Assembly: GCF_014252255.1 (NCBI RefSeq)
Contig: NZ_CP059213.1
Location: forward strand, 248,001-312,000
Length of the DNA: 64,000 nt
Source: Blattabacterium cuenoti
GTDB taxonomy: Bacteria; Bacteroidota; Bacteroidia; Flavobacteriales; Blattabacteriaceae
Direction of reading: 5' to 3'
Part shown: one piece after another, positions 37,409 to 47,104 of the stretch
Position numbering within the stretch: position 1 is the stretch's first letter
Layout: the number at the start of each line of letters is the position of its first letter
The notes under the pieces: model-generated
The model's database searches: none
Seen by the model: the letters and a program-made list of their open reading frames with translations, nothing else
What the model was told of the DNA's origin: nothing
Translations under genes and position numbers: made by a program

Positions 37409-38017
37409 TTACAATTTTTTTAAAGATTCTTTAATAAGATTTTCTACAGAAAATTCGGGATTTTCATTTAAAACATCATCCAAAACCTTTTTAGATTTTT
37501 TGATAGAAAATCCAAGTATAATCAAAGCGTTTAAAGCTTCTTCTTTTATTAAAAAAGGTGTTTTTTCCAAAAATTTTACATTTTTTCCTTTTTTAGGAAA
37601 AATGTCTTTAGTAAATTTATCTTTTAGTTCAATAATAATTCTTTGAGCAGTTTTGGTCCCAATTCCTTTTACTTGATTAAAACTTTTTATATCCTCTTTA
37701 TATATAGATTTTTCTATTTCATATGGAGTTAGAGAAGATAATAACATGATAGCAGAATTTGGTCCTATTCCATTAACAGATATCAAATAAGAAAATATTT
37801 TTCTTTCTTTTTTTTCAAAAAAACCATACAAAACATGTTGATTTTCTTTTATAAAAAGATAAGTATAGATACATATATCTTTTTCTTTTTTTATTATTTT
37901 TAATAAAGAAGAATAAGTATATGATGAAATATGAATATAATATCCTACTCCATGACAATCTATTATTAAATAAGATTGATTTTTTTCTATTAATTTTCCT
38001 CTTAAATGTGTTATCAC
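37409..38017 (-). CDS. ruvA: Holliday junction DNA helicase subunit RuvA
   Basis: Tetrameric protein that binds Holliday junctions and loads RuvB. Domain I OB-fold (1-65) begins MITHLRGKLIEK; domain II has two helix-hairpin-helix motifs (VNGIGPNSAIMLL and VKGIGTKTAQRIIIELKDK); domain III (about 150-202) matches the RuvB-interacting helical bundle (EALNALIILGF). 202 residues is the normal length. ruvB and ruvC are not in this window. Its retention shows some recombination repair is kept. Confidence 0.95.
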   Translation of the reverse strand: MITHLRGKLIEKNQSYLIIDCHGVGYYIHISSYTYSSLLKIIKKEKDICIYTYLFIKENQHVLYGFFEKKERKIFSYLISVNGIGPNSAIMLLSSLTPYEIEKSIYKEDIKSFNQVKGIGTKTAQRIIIELKDKFTKDIFPKKGKNVKFLEKTPFLIKEEALNALIILGFSIKKSKKVLDDVLNENPEFSVENLIKESLKKL

Positions 38018-38065
38018 AGTATCATAAAAAAAAAGTCTAACAAATAGATAATAAATACTAATAAA

Positions 38066-39406
38066 TTATTTTTTTCTAAAGAAAATTTGTATAGGGACTC
38101 CTATAAAATCAAAGTGATCACGAATTTTATTTTCAACAAATCTTTTATAAGATTCTTTTATATATTGAGGAAAATTAGAGAAAAAAATAAATACGGGCGT
38201 GCATAATGGCAGCTGAGTACAATATTTTATTTTTATCAATTTATTTTTTTTCTTAGAAGGAGGAGGGTTTTTTTTAAAAATTGGTAACATAATTTTATTT
38301 AAAATATTCGTTTTTAATCTATTTTTACGTGATTTTAAAATTTTATAAGCTATGGGTATAATATGATGTATTCCATATTTATTTTTTGCAGATATAAAAA
38401 TAATAGGAACATTATCAAATGGAGATATTTTTTTTCGAATCAAAAATTCGTAATTCTTTTTTATCAAATAATTTTTATGATAAAATAAATCCCATTTGTT
38501 AATAAGAATTATAATACCTTTATTATTTTTTTTAATTAATCTAAAAATATTAATATCTTGTTTTTCCCATCCAATAGACGCATCTACCATTAAAAGACAA
38601 ATATCAGTGTATTTGATTGTTTGTACCGTTTTCATAGAAGAATAATACTCAATATTTTCTATAATTTTTGATTTTTTTCTTATTCCTGGAGTATCAACTA
38701 AAATACATTCATATCCAAATTTTTTATAAAAAACATCAAGACTATCTCTAGTTGTACCAGAAATATTAGTTACAATATGATGATTTTTATTTAGAAAAGA
38801 GTTAATCAAAGTAGATTTTCCTACATTTGGACGTCCTATCACCGAAAAACGAGGAAGTAATTCTCTTTTGACGATTTTTTCTTTTTTAAAAAAGAAATTT
38901 TTTTTAAAAATTTCTATTAATTTATCTAATAATTCTCCCGTTCCACTACCATTTATAGCTGATATACAGTAATATTTTCCTAATCCTAAATGAAAAAAAT
39001 CTGTATCTTCATTGTAAGATATTGATTTTACATTATCTACTTTATTCACTACTAATAAAGTATTTTTTTTAAATTTATTGAGTATTTTAGCTATTTTTAT
39101 ATCTGTTTCTAATATTCCAATTTTTATATCTACTAAAAATAAAATAACATCAGTTTCTTTGATAGATATCAAAATTTGATTTTTTATTTCTTTTTCCAGA
39201 ATATCATTATTTGAAACTGAAAAATTAAAACCACCTGTATCTACCACAGAGAATTTTAATCCATTCCATTCTGAATTTCCAAAAATTCTATCTCTTGTAA
39301 CTCCACTTTGAATATGAACAATAGCTTTTTTTCTTCCTACAAGACGATTAAATAAAGTAGATTTTCCTACATTTGGACGTCCTACGATAGATACGGTATA
39401 ATTCAT
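38066..39406 (-). CDS. der: Ribosome-assembly GTPase Der (EngA)
   Basis: GTPase with two tandem G domains, needed for 50S assembly. The first domain has GRPNVGKST at 8-16, DTGG and NKVD; the second repeats GRPNVGKST, DTPGI and NKWD. A C-terminal KH-like domain (about 365-446) ends at a basic tail. 446 residues match Der. The two P-loop sequences are identical at the protein level and close at the DNA level, a possible recombination target. Confidence 0.97.
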   Translation of the reverse strand: MNYTVSIVGRPNVGKSTLFNRLVGRKKAIVHIQSGVTRDRIFGNSEWNGLKFSVVDTGGFNFSVSNNDILEKEIKNQILISIKETDVILFLVDIKIGILETDIKIAKILNKFKKNTLLVVNKVDNVKSISYNEDTDFFHLGLGKYYCISAINGSGTGELLDKLIEIFKKNFFFKKEKIVKRELLPRFSVIGRPNVGKSTLINSFLNKNHHIVTNISGTTRDSLDVFYKKFGYECILVDTPGIRKKSKIIENIEYYSSMKTVQTIKYTDICLLMVDASIGWEKQDINIFRLIKKNNKGIIILINKWDLFYHKNYLIKKNYEFLIRKKISPFDNVPIIFISAKNKYGIHHIIPIAYKILKSRKNRLKTNILNKIMLPIFKKNPPPSKKKNKLIKIKYCTQLPLCTPVFIFFSNFPQYIKESYKRFVENKIRDHFDFIGVPIQIFFRKK

Positions 39407-39422
39407 TTTAATAAATTATTCA

Positions 39423-39430
39423 CAAAGGTA
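39423..39430 (-). promoter_or_regulatory. Candidate -7 element (TACCTTTG) upstream of der
   Basis: Matches TAnnTTTG on the minus strand 17 bases before the der ATG. No -33 partner at the usual distance; may be chance. Confidence 0.2.
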
Positions 39431-39497
39431 GAATTTTTTCATTAGATTCATTACTAGATTATTAGTCAAAGTGTATATTAATTACTAAAAAAAAATA

Positions 39498-40163
39498 ATG
39501 CGTATAGATATTGTTAGCCTTTTTCCTGAAATTTTACATAGTCCTTTTTCCAATTCTATTATTAAAAAAGCAATCAATCAAGGATTGATTGATATTTATG
39601 TACATGATTTACGTAAATATGGAGTAGGGGAACGAAAAAAAGTAGATGATTATCCTTATGGAGGAGGATCTGGAATGGTTCTTAAAATAGAACCTGTATA
39701 TCAATGTTTTTCAAAATTATTATCAGAACGATATTATGATGAAAAAATTTTTATGACTCCTGATGGAACCATTTTTTCACAAAAATATGCAAAAATTTTA
39801 ACTGATAAAAAAAATATTATCATTCTTTGTGGACGTTACAAAGGGATTGATCAAAGAATTAGAGATCATTTGATTTCTCAAGAAATATCTATTGGAAAAT
39901 ATATTTTATCTGGAGGAGAACTAGCTGCGGCTGTAGTAGTAGAATCTGTAGTTCGATTATTACCTGGTGTCATAAAAAATAAAGATTCTATTATTACGGA
40001 TTCTTTTCAAAAAGAATTTTTAATTGCTCCTCCTATTTATACTCGTCCCGCTATTTATAAAGGATGGTCTGTACCAAAAATCCTTTTATCTGGACATCAT
40101 AAAAAAATAAAAGATTGGTTTTATAAAAAATCTATGCAACTTAAAAAAAAGTTAAACTTATAA
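39498..40163 (+). CDS. trmD: tRNA (guanine37-N1)-methyltransferase TrmD
   Basis: SPOUT-class methyltransferase that makes m1G37 and prevents +1 frameshifting at proline and related codons. RIDIVSLFPEI at the N-terminus, the YPYGGGSGMVLK motif, the knot motif CGRYKGIDQRI, and the SIGKYILSGGELAA knot are present. 221 residues is slightly short of the E. coli protein but normal for the phylum. It overlaps convergent argH by six bases. Confidence 0.96.
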   Translation: MRIDIVSLFPEILHSPFSNSIIKKAINQGLIDIYVHDLRKYGVGERKKVDDYPYGGGSGMVLKIEPVYQCFSKLLSERYYDEKIFMTPDGTIFSQKYAKILTDKKNIIILCGRYKGIDQRIRDHLISQEISIGKYILSGGELAAAVVVESVVRLLPGVIKNKDSIITDSFQKEFLIAPPIYTRPAIYKGWSVPKILLSGHHKKIKDWFYKKSMQLKKKLNL

Positions 40164-41528
40164 AATATTTTTACTATAAATTAAACGTTTTATAATTTTT
40201 TCGATTTTATAAAAATTAAATTCTTTGATAACATTTTTCATCAAATTTCTAATTTTTTTATTACATAAATTTCCTATACTTCCTTCATGAGAATAAGAAT
40301 TTTTGGTAAAGTATAAAGGTTGAAAACATCCTTTTTGTATATCTAAACCGACTTTTTGATAGGCTTCTCTAAAAGAATATCCTTTTTCAATAACAAGTTT
40401 ATTAACTATTTCTACACTGAATAAATATTTATATTTATCTTTTTCTTCCTGAAGAATATTATTTTTCACTATAATATGATTCAACATATACTTAAACATA
40501 GAAAAACATTTTTTTATTTCTTCAAAAAGAGGAATAAATCTTTCTTTAATAATTTGAAAATCTCTATGATATCCAGAGCATAAATTAGAAGAAATTAAAT
40601 AAATTTCATTTGGTAATGAAATCATTCTATTACATTTAGCTCGTATTATTTCAAATACATCTGGATTTTTTTTATGAGGCATAATACTAGATCCAGTAGT
40701 TAGATGATCAGGAAAACTAATAAAATTGAAATTTTGACTTAAGTATAAGCAAATATCTTGTGCCATTTTACTTAAAGTTCTTGCTAAAGAAGCAATAGAT
40801 TCTGAAACTATTATTTCCATTTTACCACGTCCCATTTGAGCATATATTACATTATAATTTAAATTTTCAAATCCTAATAAATCCGTTGTCATTTTTCTAT
40901 TTAAAGGTAAAGTAGAACCATAACCTGCCGCCGATCCTAAAGGATTTTTATTAACAATACGATATGCTGTGTGTATTAATAATAAATCATCTATTAAACT
41001 TTCAGCATATGCTGCAAACCAAAGTCCAAAAGAAGAAGGCATCGCTATTTGATAATGAGTATAACCAGGCATAAATGTATTTTTATGTTGTTCACTTAAT
41101 TTTAATAAAAAATCAAAAAATGAATAAGTTATTAAAACGATTTCTTTGATTTCTGTACGAACAAAAAGTTTTAAATCAACCAATATTTGATCATTTCTTG
41201 ATCTTCCACTATGTATTTTTTTACCTACTTCTCCTAAACGATTTATTAATAAAAATTCTATTTGAGAATGAATATCTTCTATTCCTTCATCCATTATAAA
41301 ATTATTTTGTAATATTTCATTTACATAAATATGACGTAATTCATGAATTAAAATTTTAAAATCTTTTTTATTTAATAATCCAATACTTTTTAACATAATG
41401 ATATGAGCGATAGTTCCTATAACATCATGCGGAGCTAAAAGTAAATCTATTTTAGAATCCTTTCCTGAAGTAAAATTTTCTATTTTTTTATTAAAACTTA
41501 AATTATTTTTTTTATCCCAAATTTTCAC
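40158..41528 (-). CDS. argH: Argininosuccinate lyase
   Basis: Last step of arginine synthesis, releasing fumarate. Homotetramer of the aspartase/fumarase superfamily. Visible are HSGRSRNDQ (substrate binding), TPGYTHYQ-like MPGYTHYQIA with the catalytic His, and the superfamily signature GSSIMPHKKNPD near 280-291, which holds the catalytic Ser. 456 residues. No other arg gene is in the window. Arginine supply fits a nutritional symbiont. Confidence 0.95.
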   Translation of the reverse strand: MKIWDKKNNLSFNKKIENFTSGKDSKIDLLLAPHDVIGTIAHIIMLKSIGLLNKKDFKILIHELRHIYVNEILQNNFIMDEGIEDIHSQIEFLLINRLGEVGKKIHSGRSRNDQILVDLKLFVRTEIKEIVLITYSFFDFLLKLSEQHKNTFMPGYTHYQIAMPSSFGLWFAAYAESLIDDLLLIHTAYRIVNKNPLGSAAGYGSTLPLNRKMTTDLLGFENLNYNVIYAQMGRGKMEIIVSESIASLARTLSKMAQDICLYLSQNFNFISFPDHLTTGSSIMPHKKNPDVFEIIRAKCNRMISLPNEIYLISSNLCSGYHRDFQIIKERFIPLFEEIKKCFSMFKYMLNHIIVKNNILQEEKDKYKYLFSVEIVNKLVIEKGYSFREAYQKVGLDIQKGCFQPLYFTKNSYSHEGSIGNLCNKKIRNLMKNVIKEFNFYKIEKIIKRLIYSKNIL

Positions 41529-41549
41529 GAAAAAACATTTTTTTTATTC

Positions 41550-41557
41550 TATCTTTG
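41550..41557 (+). promoter_or_regulatory. Candidate -7 element (TATCTTTG) upstream of gyrB
   Basis: Matches TAnnTTTG in the 111-base gap between argH and gyrB, giving a leader of about 75 bases. No -33 TTTG at the expected distance. Confidence 0.22.
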
Positions 41558-41639
41558 ATCGAATATCAAACTAAAAATTTTTTTTATTTATGTAAATAAA
41601 ATAAGAAAAATTTCCAATAAAATTATTAATGGGTTATTT

Positions 41640-43565
41640 ATGAGTAAAAAAAATACTAAAAATAATTATACAGCAGATAGTATTCAATCTCTTGAAGGTA
41701 TCGAACATATCAGAATGAGACCTTCTATGTACATTGGAGATGTAGGAATTAGAGGATTACATCATTTAGTATATGAAGTAATAGATAATTCTGTTGATGA
41801 AGCTTTAGCAGGTTTCTGTAATAAAATATGGGTAAAAATTCACAAAAATGGATTTATTACTGTACTTGATAATGGTCGTGGAATTCCAATAGATATTCAT
41901 AAAAAAGAAGGAAAATCGGCTCTTGAAGTTGTAATGACTAAAATTGGGGCAGGTGGTAAATTTGATAAAAATTCTTATAAAGTTTCGGGAGGATTACACG
42001 GAGTGGGAATTTCCTGTGTTAATGCTTTATCTCAAAAACTTATAGTTACAATTTATCGTAATAAAAAAATTTATCAACAAGAATATTTTAAAGGAACAGC
42101 CCTTTATCCTGTAAAATGTTTAGGAAAAACAGATATGCAAGGAACAAAAATTTATTATATTGCTGATCATTCTATTTTTCATTCTATTACATATAATTAT
42201 AAAATTTTATCCGAAAGATTGAAAGAATTATCTTTTTTAAATAAAGGACTTTCTTTATTTTTAAAAGATGAAAGAGAGAATATTAAAGAATGTTTTTTTT
42301 CTAAAAATGGATTAAAAGAATATCTTCCTATTTTAGATAAAAATAAGGAATCTTTAACTAAAAATATCATTTTTATTGAAGGAGAAAAAGATAATACAAT
42401 TGTAGAGGTGGCAATGCAATACAATACTTCTTTTAAAGAAAAAATTCATTCTTATGTTAATAATATCAATACTACTGAAGGAGGGACTCATCTTTCTGGA
42501 TTTCGAAGAGCATTAACAAGAACGTTAAAAAAATATGTAGATGGTGATAGAATTTTATCCAATAAAGATAAAGTTGAGTTTACTGGAGATGATTTTAGGG
42601 AAGGAATTACAGCTATTATATCTGTTAGAGTAATGGATCCTCAATTTGAGGGACAAACTAAAACAAAATTAAGTAATCACGAAGTTGGAGGAATTGTAGA
42701 TAAGATTGTAGGGGAAATGTTGAATAGTTATTTAGAAGAGCATCCTATTGATCGGAAAAAAATTATTGATAAAGTAATATTAGCAGCTAAAGCACGTCAA
42801 GCTGCTAGAAAAGCTCGTGAATTAATACAAAAAAAGAATCCTATTAATAGTATTTTACCTGGAAAATTAGCGGATTGTTCTTTTAATAATCCAAAAGATT
42901 GTGAAATTTATTTGGTTGAAGGAGATTCTGCGGGGGGTACTGCGAAACAAGGTAGAGATAGAAATTTTCAAGCTATTTTACCTTTACGAGGAAAAATATT
43001 AAATGTTGAAAAAGCTATGCAGCATAAAATATTTGAAAATGAAGAAATAAAAAATATATTTACATCTTTAGGAGTTTCTATTGAAATCGAAGAAAATAAA
43101 GAAATTTTAAATATAAAAAAACTGAGATACAATAAAATTATTATTATGACAGATGCTGATATAGATGGAAGTCATATTTCTACTTTAATTTTAACATTGT
43201 TCTTTCGTTATATGAAGCCATTAATAGAAAAAGGACACATTTATATTGCAACACCTCCACTTTATTTAATACAAAAAGGGAACCATTATCAATATGCTTG
43301 GAGCGATAAAGAAAGAGAAAATATTATCAATCAATTAGGAGTAAAAAAAAATATTAATATACAACGTTATAAAGGATTAGGAGAAATGAATGCAGAACAA
43401 CTTTGGGAAACAACTATGAATCCAAAAAAAAGAACTTTAAGAAAAGTAAATATAGAAAATCATTCCGAAGCAGATAAAATATTTTCCATACTTATGGGAG
43501 ATGAAGTACCACCACGTAGAAATTTTATAGAAAAAAATGCAATATATGCAAAAATAAATGTATAA
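41640..43565 (+). CDS. gyrB: DNA gyrase subunit B
   Basis: ATPase subunit of the supercoiling type II topoisomerase. GHKL ATPase motifs DNSVDEALAG, DNGRGIP and GGLHGVG lie in the first 125 residues, the transducer has QTKTKL, and the TOPRIM part shows EGDSAGG, DADIDGSHI and the C-terminal QRYKGLGEMN. 641 residues. GyrB and ParE are alike, but the length and QRYKGLGEMN form favour GyrB. gyrA is not here. No replication origin features are visible around it. Confidence 0.93.
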   Translation: MSKKNTKNNYTADSIQSLEGIEHIRMRPSMYIGDVGIRGLHHLVYEVIDNSVDEALAGFCNKIWVKIHKNGFITVLDNGRGIPIDIHKKEGKSALEVVMTKIGAGGKFDKNSYKVSGGLHGVGISCVNALSQKLIVTIYRNKKIYQQEYFKGTALYPVKCLGKTDMQGTKIYYIADHSIFHSITYNYKILSERLKELSFLNKGLSLFLKDERENIKECFFSKNGLKEYLPILDKNKESLTKNIIFIEGEKDNTIVEVAMQYNTSFKEKIHSYVNNINTTEGGTHLSGFRRALTRTLKKYVDGDRILSNKDKVEFTGDDFREGITAIISVRVMDPQFEGQTKTKLSNHEVGGIVDKIVGEMLNSYLEEHPIDRKKIIDKVILAAKARQAARKARELIQKKNPINSILPGKLADCSFNNPKDCEIYLVEGDSAGGTAKQGRDRNFQAILPLRGKILNVEKAMQHKIFENEEIKNIFTSLGVSIEIEENKEILNIKKLRYNKIIIMTDADIDGSHISTLILTLFFRYMKPLIEKGHIYIATPPLYLIQKGNHYQYAWSDKERENIINQLGVKKNINIQRYKGLGEMNAEQLWETTMNPKKRTLRKVNIENHSEADKIFSILMGDEVPPRRNFIEKNAIYAKINV

Positions 43566-43584
43566 TTTTTAGTATTTTTTTATC

Positions 43585-44391
43585 ATGAATTATATTCAAT
43601 CAATCCTATTAGGGATTATTGAAGGAATTACAGAATTTTTACCTATTTCTTCTACAGGACATATGATTATTGTAGCTTCTATTATGGGAATATTAGAAGA
43701 TAAAATAACAAGTTTATTCCTTATATCTGTTCAACTTGGAGCAGTATTATCAGTTGTTTTTTTATATAGAAAAAAATTTTTTTTTCAAAAATGGGATTTT
43801 TATATAAAAATTTTTGTATCTAATTTTCCTATAGGAATTTTAGGTTTTTTATATTCTCAAAAAACAAATTCTTTATTAAAAAATCCAGTTATTGTTGCTT
43901 TATCTCTTTTTATAGGAGGATTAATCATTTTAAAAGCAGAAAATTTTTATGAAAAAAATTATCATGGTAAAAAAAATAACAATATTACTTATTTAAAAGC
44001 TTTGATAATTGGATTATTTCAATGTGTATCTTTAATACCAGGAGTATCTAGGAGTGCTACTACCATTATAGCTTGTATATTACAAAATATTAATAGAAAA
44101 AAAGCTATTGAATTTTCTTTTTTTTTATCTGTTCCTATTATTGGAATTGCTACATGTAAAAAATTACATGAATATTATTTTCAATTAAATTCTTTTACAT
44201 ATCAAGATATAGAATTATTATTTTTAGGAAATATAGTATCTTTTATTACTGGAATAATAGCTGTTAAATATTTTATAAAATATTTAAAAAAAAATAATTT
44301 TAAATTATTTGGATACTATAGAATAATAATAGGTATTTTTTTTATTATTGTACATTATTTAATGAAAATGAAACCGATAAGAATATTTTGA
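43585..44391 (+). CDS. uppP: Undecaprenyl-diphosphatase UppP (BacA)
   Basis: Membrane phosphatase recycling the lipid carrier undecaprenyl pyrophosphate for MraY. The two catalytic motifs EGITEFLPISSTGHM (13-27) and PGVSRSATTI (about 152-161) are intact. About eight hydrophobic helices in 268 residues. It completes the carrier cycle used by the dcw cluster genes. The TGA overlaps the TTG start of truB. Confidence 0.95.
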   Translation: MNYIQSILLGIIEGITEFLPISSTGHMIIVASIMGILEDKITSLFLISVQLGAVLSVVFLYRKKFFFQKWDFYIKIFVSNFPIGILGFLYSQKTNSLLKNPVIVALSLFIGGLIILKAENFYEKNYHGKKNNNITYLKALIIGLFQCVSLIPGVSRSATTIIACILQNINRKKAIEFSFFLSVPIIGIATCKKLHEYYFQLNSFTYQDIELLFLGNIVSFITGIIAVKYFIKYLKKNNFKLFGYYRIIIGIFFIIVHYLMKMKPIRIF

Positions 44392-45101
44392 TAAAAAATT
44401 TATTAGAATTCCAAAATGGAAAAATTTTATTAATAGATAAACCTTGGGGATGGACTTCTTTTGAAGTAGTAAAAAAAATTAAAAGTTATATTATCACTAA
44501 TACTACTAAAAAAAATACTACCAAAAAAGTAAATTTAAAAATAGGACACGCAGGAACTTTAGATCCTCTTGCTACAGGTTTATTAATTATTCTAACAGGA
44601 AAATATACTAAAAAAGTAAATGATATTCAAAATTGTAAAAAAACTTATACAGGTATTATAAAATTAGGTTGTGAAACCTTATCTTTTGATTCAGAAACAA
44701 AGGAATATAATTTTTCTTCTACTTTACATATCACTCCTCAATTTATTAGAAAAATATCTAAAAAATTTATTGGAGAAATTGATCAATTTCCTCCTTCTTT
44801 TTCTGCATTAAAAATAAAAGGTAAAAAATTCTATGAATATGCTAGAAAAGGAGAAAAAATAATTTCTATGAAATCAAGACGTGTAAAAATTTATCAATTT
44901 CATATTATAAAAATAGGAATACCATACATAAAATTTATTATAGAATGTGGAAAAGGAACTTATATTAGATCTTTTGCTCAAGATTTCGGAAAAGCACTTA
45001 AAAGCGGGGCTTATCTTCTTTCTTTAAGAAGAGAACGTATAGGAAATTTTTCTATAAAAAATAGTTTGAATAAAGAATTAGATTTTTTAAAAAAATTATA
45101 A
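44388..45101 (+). CDS. truB: tRNA pseudouridine55 synthase TruB (TTG start)
   Basis: Makes pseudouridine 55 in the T-loop of tRNAs. LLIDKPWGWTSFEVV, the catalytic GHAGTLDPLATGLL with Asp59, and the CGKGTYIRSFAQD motif are visible. The only start that keeps the conserved N-terminus is a TTG overlapping the uppP stop (TTGA); no ATG or GTG lies near. 237 residues is usual for Bacteroidota TruB without a PUA domain. A poly-Lys/Thr insert at 38-48 is low complexity. Confidence 0.93.
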   Translation: MIKNLLEFQNGKILLIDKPWGWTSFEVVKKIKSYIITNTTKKNTTKKVNLKIGHAGTLDPLATGLLIILTGKYTKKVNDIQNCKKTYTGIIKLGCETLSFDSETKEYNFSSTLHITPQFIRKISKKFIGEIDQFPPSFSALKIKGKKFYEYARKGEKIISMKSRRVKIYQFHIIKIGIPYIKFIIECGKGTYIRSFAQDFGKALKSGAYLLSLRRERIGNFSIKNSLNKELDFLKKL

Positions 45102-45130
45102 TTTCCATATTTTATTTCAAAATAATAATA

Positions 45131-45158
45131 ATATTTTATATTTTATATTTTATATTTT
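45131..45158. repeat. ATATTTT tandem repeat at the 3' end of rpsP
   Basis: Four perfect copies of the heptamer ATATTTT, followed by TT. The array spans the rpsP stop codon and its last residues, so slippage could change the C-terminal tail of S16. Confidence 0.8.
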
Positions 45159-45481
45159 TTATACCATATATGAAATTTTTTATTGCATTCTTCATCAGTT
45201 AAAACTCCTTTTTTTACTCCTTCTAATAAATGTTTTTTTAATAATACACCATTTTTAGAAAAAATAGATTTTACTGTATTTGTTGGTTGAGCCCCTTTCA
45301 TCAACCATGATACAGCATTTTCCATTTTTAAAATAGTTAAAGGAGGATCCATATGAGGATTATAAGTTCCTAGTTTTTCAATAAATTTACCATCTCTTGG
45401 AGAACGAGAATCAGCTACAACTATATGATAAATAGGTTTATGTTTTTTTCCTATTCTTTTTAAACGTATTTTCACAGACAT
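45143..45481 (-). CDS. rpsP: 30S ribosomal protein S16
   Basis: Small-subunit protein that stabilises early 16S rRNA folding. The family start [23 protein letters not shown] (seen as [16 protein letters not shown]) and [18 protein letters not shown] are intact, and [19 protein letters not shown] follows. 112 residues, with a basic Lys/Tyr-rich tail partly encoded by the ATATTTT repeat. Convergent with truB. It is not in the common rpsP-rimM-trmD order; trmD is 5 kb away and rimM is absent here. Confidence 0.96.
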   Translation of the reverse strand: MSVKIRLKRIGKKHKPIYHIVVADSRSPRDGKFIEKLGTYNPHMDPPLTILKMENAVSWLMKGAQPTNTVKSIFSKNGVLLKKHLLEGVKKGVLTDEECNKKFHIWYKKYKI

Positions 45482-45561
45482 ATATTTATGAATTTACAAA
45501 AAACCTTAATTTAGGCATAATTATAATGTTTTTGAAAAAAAAATGATATATATTTACACAT

Positions 45562-45632
45562 AGACCCGTTGTGTAACGGTAGCACAGCAGATTTTGGTTC
45601 TGTTAGTTGGGGTTCGAGTCCCTACGGGTCTG
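45562..45632 (+). tRNA. tRNA-Gln (anticodon UUG)
   Basis: Full cloverleaf: acceptor AGACCCG/CGGGTCT (7 bp), D-arm GTG/CAC with AACGGTAG loop, anticodon stem GCAGA/TCTGT with loop TTTTGGT (anticodon TTG), T-arm with GGTTCGAGTCC, discriminator G. No CCA is encoded. It lies between rpsP and the symporter gene. Confidence 0.95.
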
Positions 45633-45657
45633 TTACCAAACAGATGGTTTTTGATTG

Positions 45658-45665
45658 TATTTTTG
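45658..45665 (+). promoter_or_regulatory. Candidate -7 element (TATTTTTG) upstream of the DAACS symporter
   Basis: Matches TAnnTTTG between tRNA-Gln and the symporter, 33 bases before the chosen ATG. No -33 element is evident; cotranscription with the tRNA is an alternative. Confidence 0.2.
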
Positions 45666-45697
45666 AGATATATATTAGATATGTTGAATTTTACAAA

Positions 45698-47104
45698 ATG
45701 AGTATTGGAATGAAAATAAAAAAAGAAAAAGTTTTATTAATAGCTTTTTTAAGTGTTTTAATATATGTATTGATCCATTTATTCAAATCTTTTTTAGGAT
45801 TTGATAAATTTACTCTTTGTATGTTAAGATGTTTTGTCATATCTATTTTTATATTGTATGCTTTTCTAAAAAAAGATTTAACTACTTGGATTTTATTATC
45901 CATTATCATAGGAATAGAAATTGGATTAGATATACCAAAAATAGCTATAGAATTAAGATTTTTATCTCAAATCTTTTTAAGATTGATAAAAACTATTATT
46001 GCTCCAATATTATTTTCCACTTTAGTAGTTGGAATAGCAAGTCATTCTAATATTAAACAACTAGGAAGTATGGGATGGAAATCATTACTATATTTTGAAG
46101 TGGTTACAACTTTAGCTTTATTTATTGGTCTTATTGCTATTAATATATCTCAAGCTGGAGTTGGTATTGTAATGCCTTCTGGAATAACAGAACAACAATT
46201 GCCAAAAGTAGTAAGTAGATCTTGGCAAGATACTATTCTTCATGTATTTCCAGAAAATTTTATAAAATCTATATATCATGGAGATGTATTACCTATAGTG
46301 GTATTTTCTGTTATTTTCGGTATATCAATGGTTTTTTTAGAAGCAAAAAAAAGAGATCCTATATTATTATTTGCAGAAAGTCTTTCGGAAATAATGTTTA
46401 AATTCACTAAAATTATCATGTATTTTGCTCCTATAGGAGTAGGATCTGCTATAGCTTATACAGTAGGACATATGGGTTTAGATATTTTATATAATCTATT
46501 TCAGTTATTATTGACTCTTTATATTGCTTTAATGATTTTTTTGATAGTTGTTTTATTTCCTATTCTTTTATGGATTAAAGTTCCTTTAAAAGGTTTTATT
46601 AAAGCATTAACTGAACCTGTATCATTGGCATTTGCTACTACAAGTTCAGAATCTGCTTTACCTCTACTTATGGAAAATTTAGAGAAATTAGGTGTTCCAA
46701 GAAAAATTATTGCTTTTGTAATTCCTACAGGTTATAGTTTTAATTTGGATGGGACGACTCTTTATTTATCTTTAGCTACTGTTTTCGTAGCACAAGCATC
46801 TGGTATTCCTTTGAGTTTTAGTCAACAAATATTCATAGGATTGACATTAATTTTAACTAGTAAAGGAGTAGCAGGAGTTCCAAGAGCTTCTTTAGTTATT
46901 CTTTTAGCAACTGTCGCTTCTTTTGGATTACCAGCTTGGCCTATATTAGCTATTATAGGAATAGATGAATTAATGGATATGGCTAGAACCACTGTAAATG
47001 TAATAGGAAATGGATTAGCTAGTTGTGTTATAGCTCGTTCTGAAGGAGAATTCGACGACCAAAAAATGTTTGATTATATTCATAAAAATAAAAATGATTT
47101 ATAA
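45698..47104 (+). CDS. Dicarboxylate/amino acid:cation symporter (DAACS, GltP-like)
   Basis: Secondary transporter for glutamate, aspartate or C4-dicarboxylates. Family hallmarks: LIKTIIAPILFSTLV in helix 3, the serine-rich re-entrant loop FATTSSESALPLL, the NMDGT-type motif SFNLDGTTLY, and a second hairpin at GVAGVPRASLVILL. About 468 residues. The frame is open back through tRNA-Gln, so the start is set by the tRNA and the family: ATG at 45698, with 45710 an alternative. It may let the symbiont take up host glutamate. mvaD follows without a gap. Confidence 0.88.
   Translation: MSIGMKIKKEKVLLIAFLSVLIYVLIHLFKSFLGFDKFTLCMLRCFVISIFILYAFLKKDLTTWILLSIIIGIEIGLDIPKIAIELRFLSQIFLRLIKTIIAPILFSTLVVGIASHSNIKQLGSMGWKSLLYFEVVTTLALFIGLIAINISQAGVGIVMPSGITEQQLPKVVSRSWQDTILHVFPENFIKSIYHGDVLPIVVFSVIFGISMVFLEAKKRDPILLFAESLSEIMFKFTKIIMYFAPIGVGSAIAYTVGHMGLDILYNLFQLLLTLYIALMIFLIVVLFPILLWIKVPLKGFIKALTEPVSLAFATTSSESALPLLMENLEKLGVPRKIIAFVIPTGYSFNLDGTTLYLSLATVFVAQASGIPLSFSQQIFIGLTLILTSKGVAGVPRASLVILLATVASFGLPAWPILAIIGIDELMDMARTTVNVIGNGLASCVIARSEGEFDDQKMFDYIHKNKNDL

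Noticed and set aside
41529..41639. Replication origin near gyrB
   Set aside because: No dnaA or dnaN, no clustered DnaA boxes and no repeats are visible in this short gap.
45569..45697. Open reading frame extending from inside tRNA-Gln into the symporter gene
   Set aside because: The first 43 codons would overlap the tRNA and do not resemble the DAACS family; the start was set at 45698.
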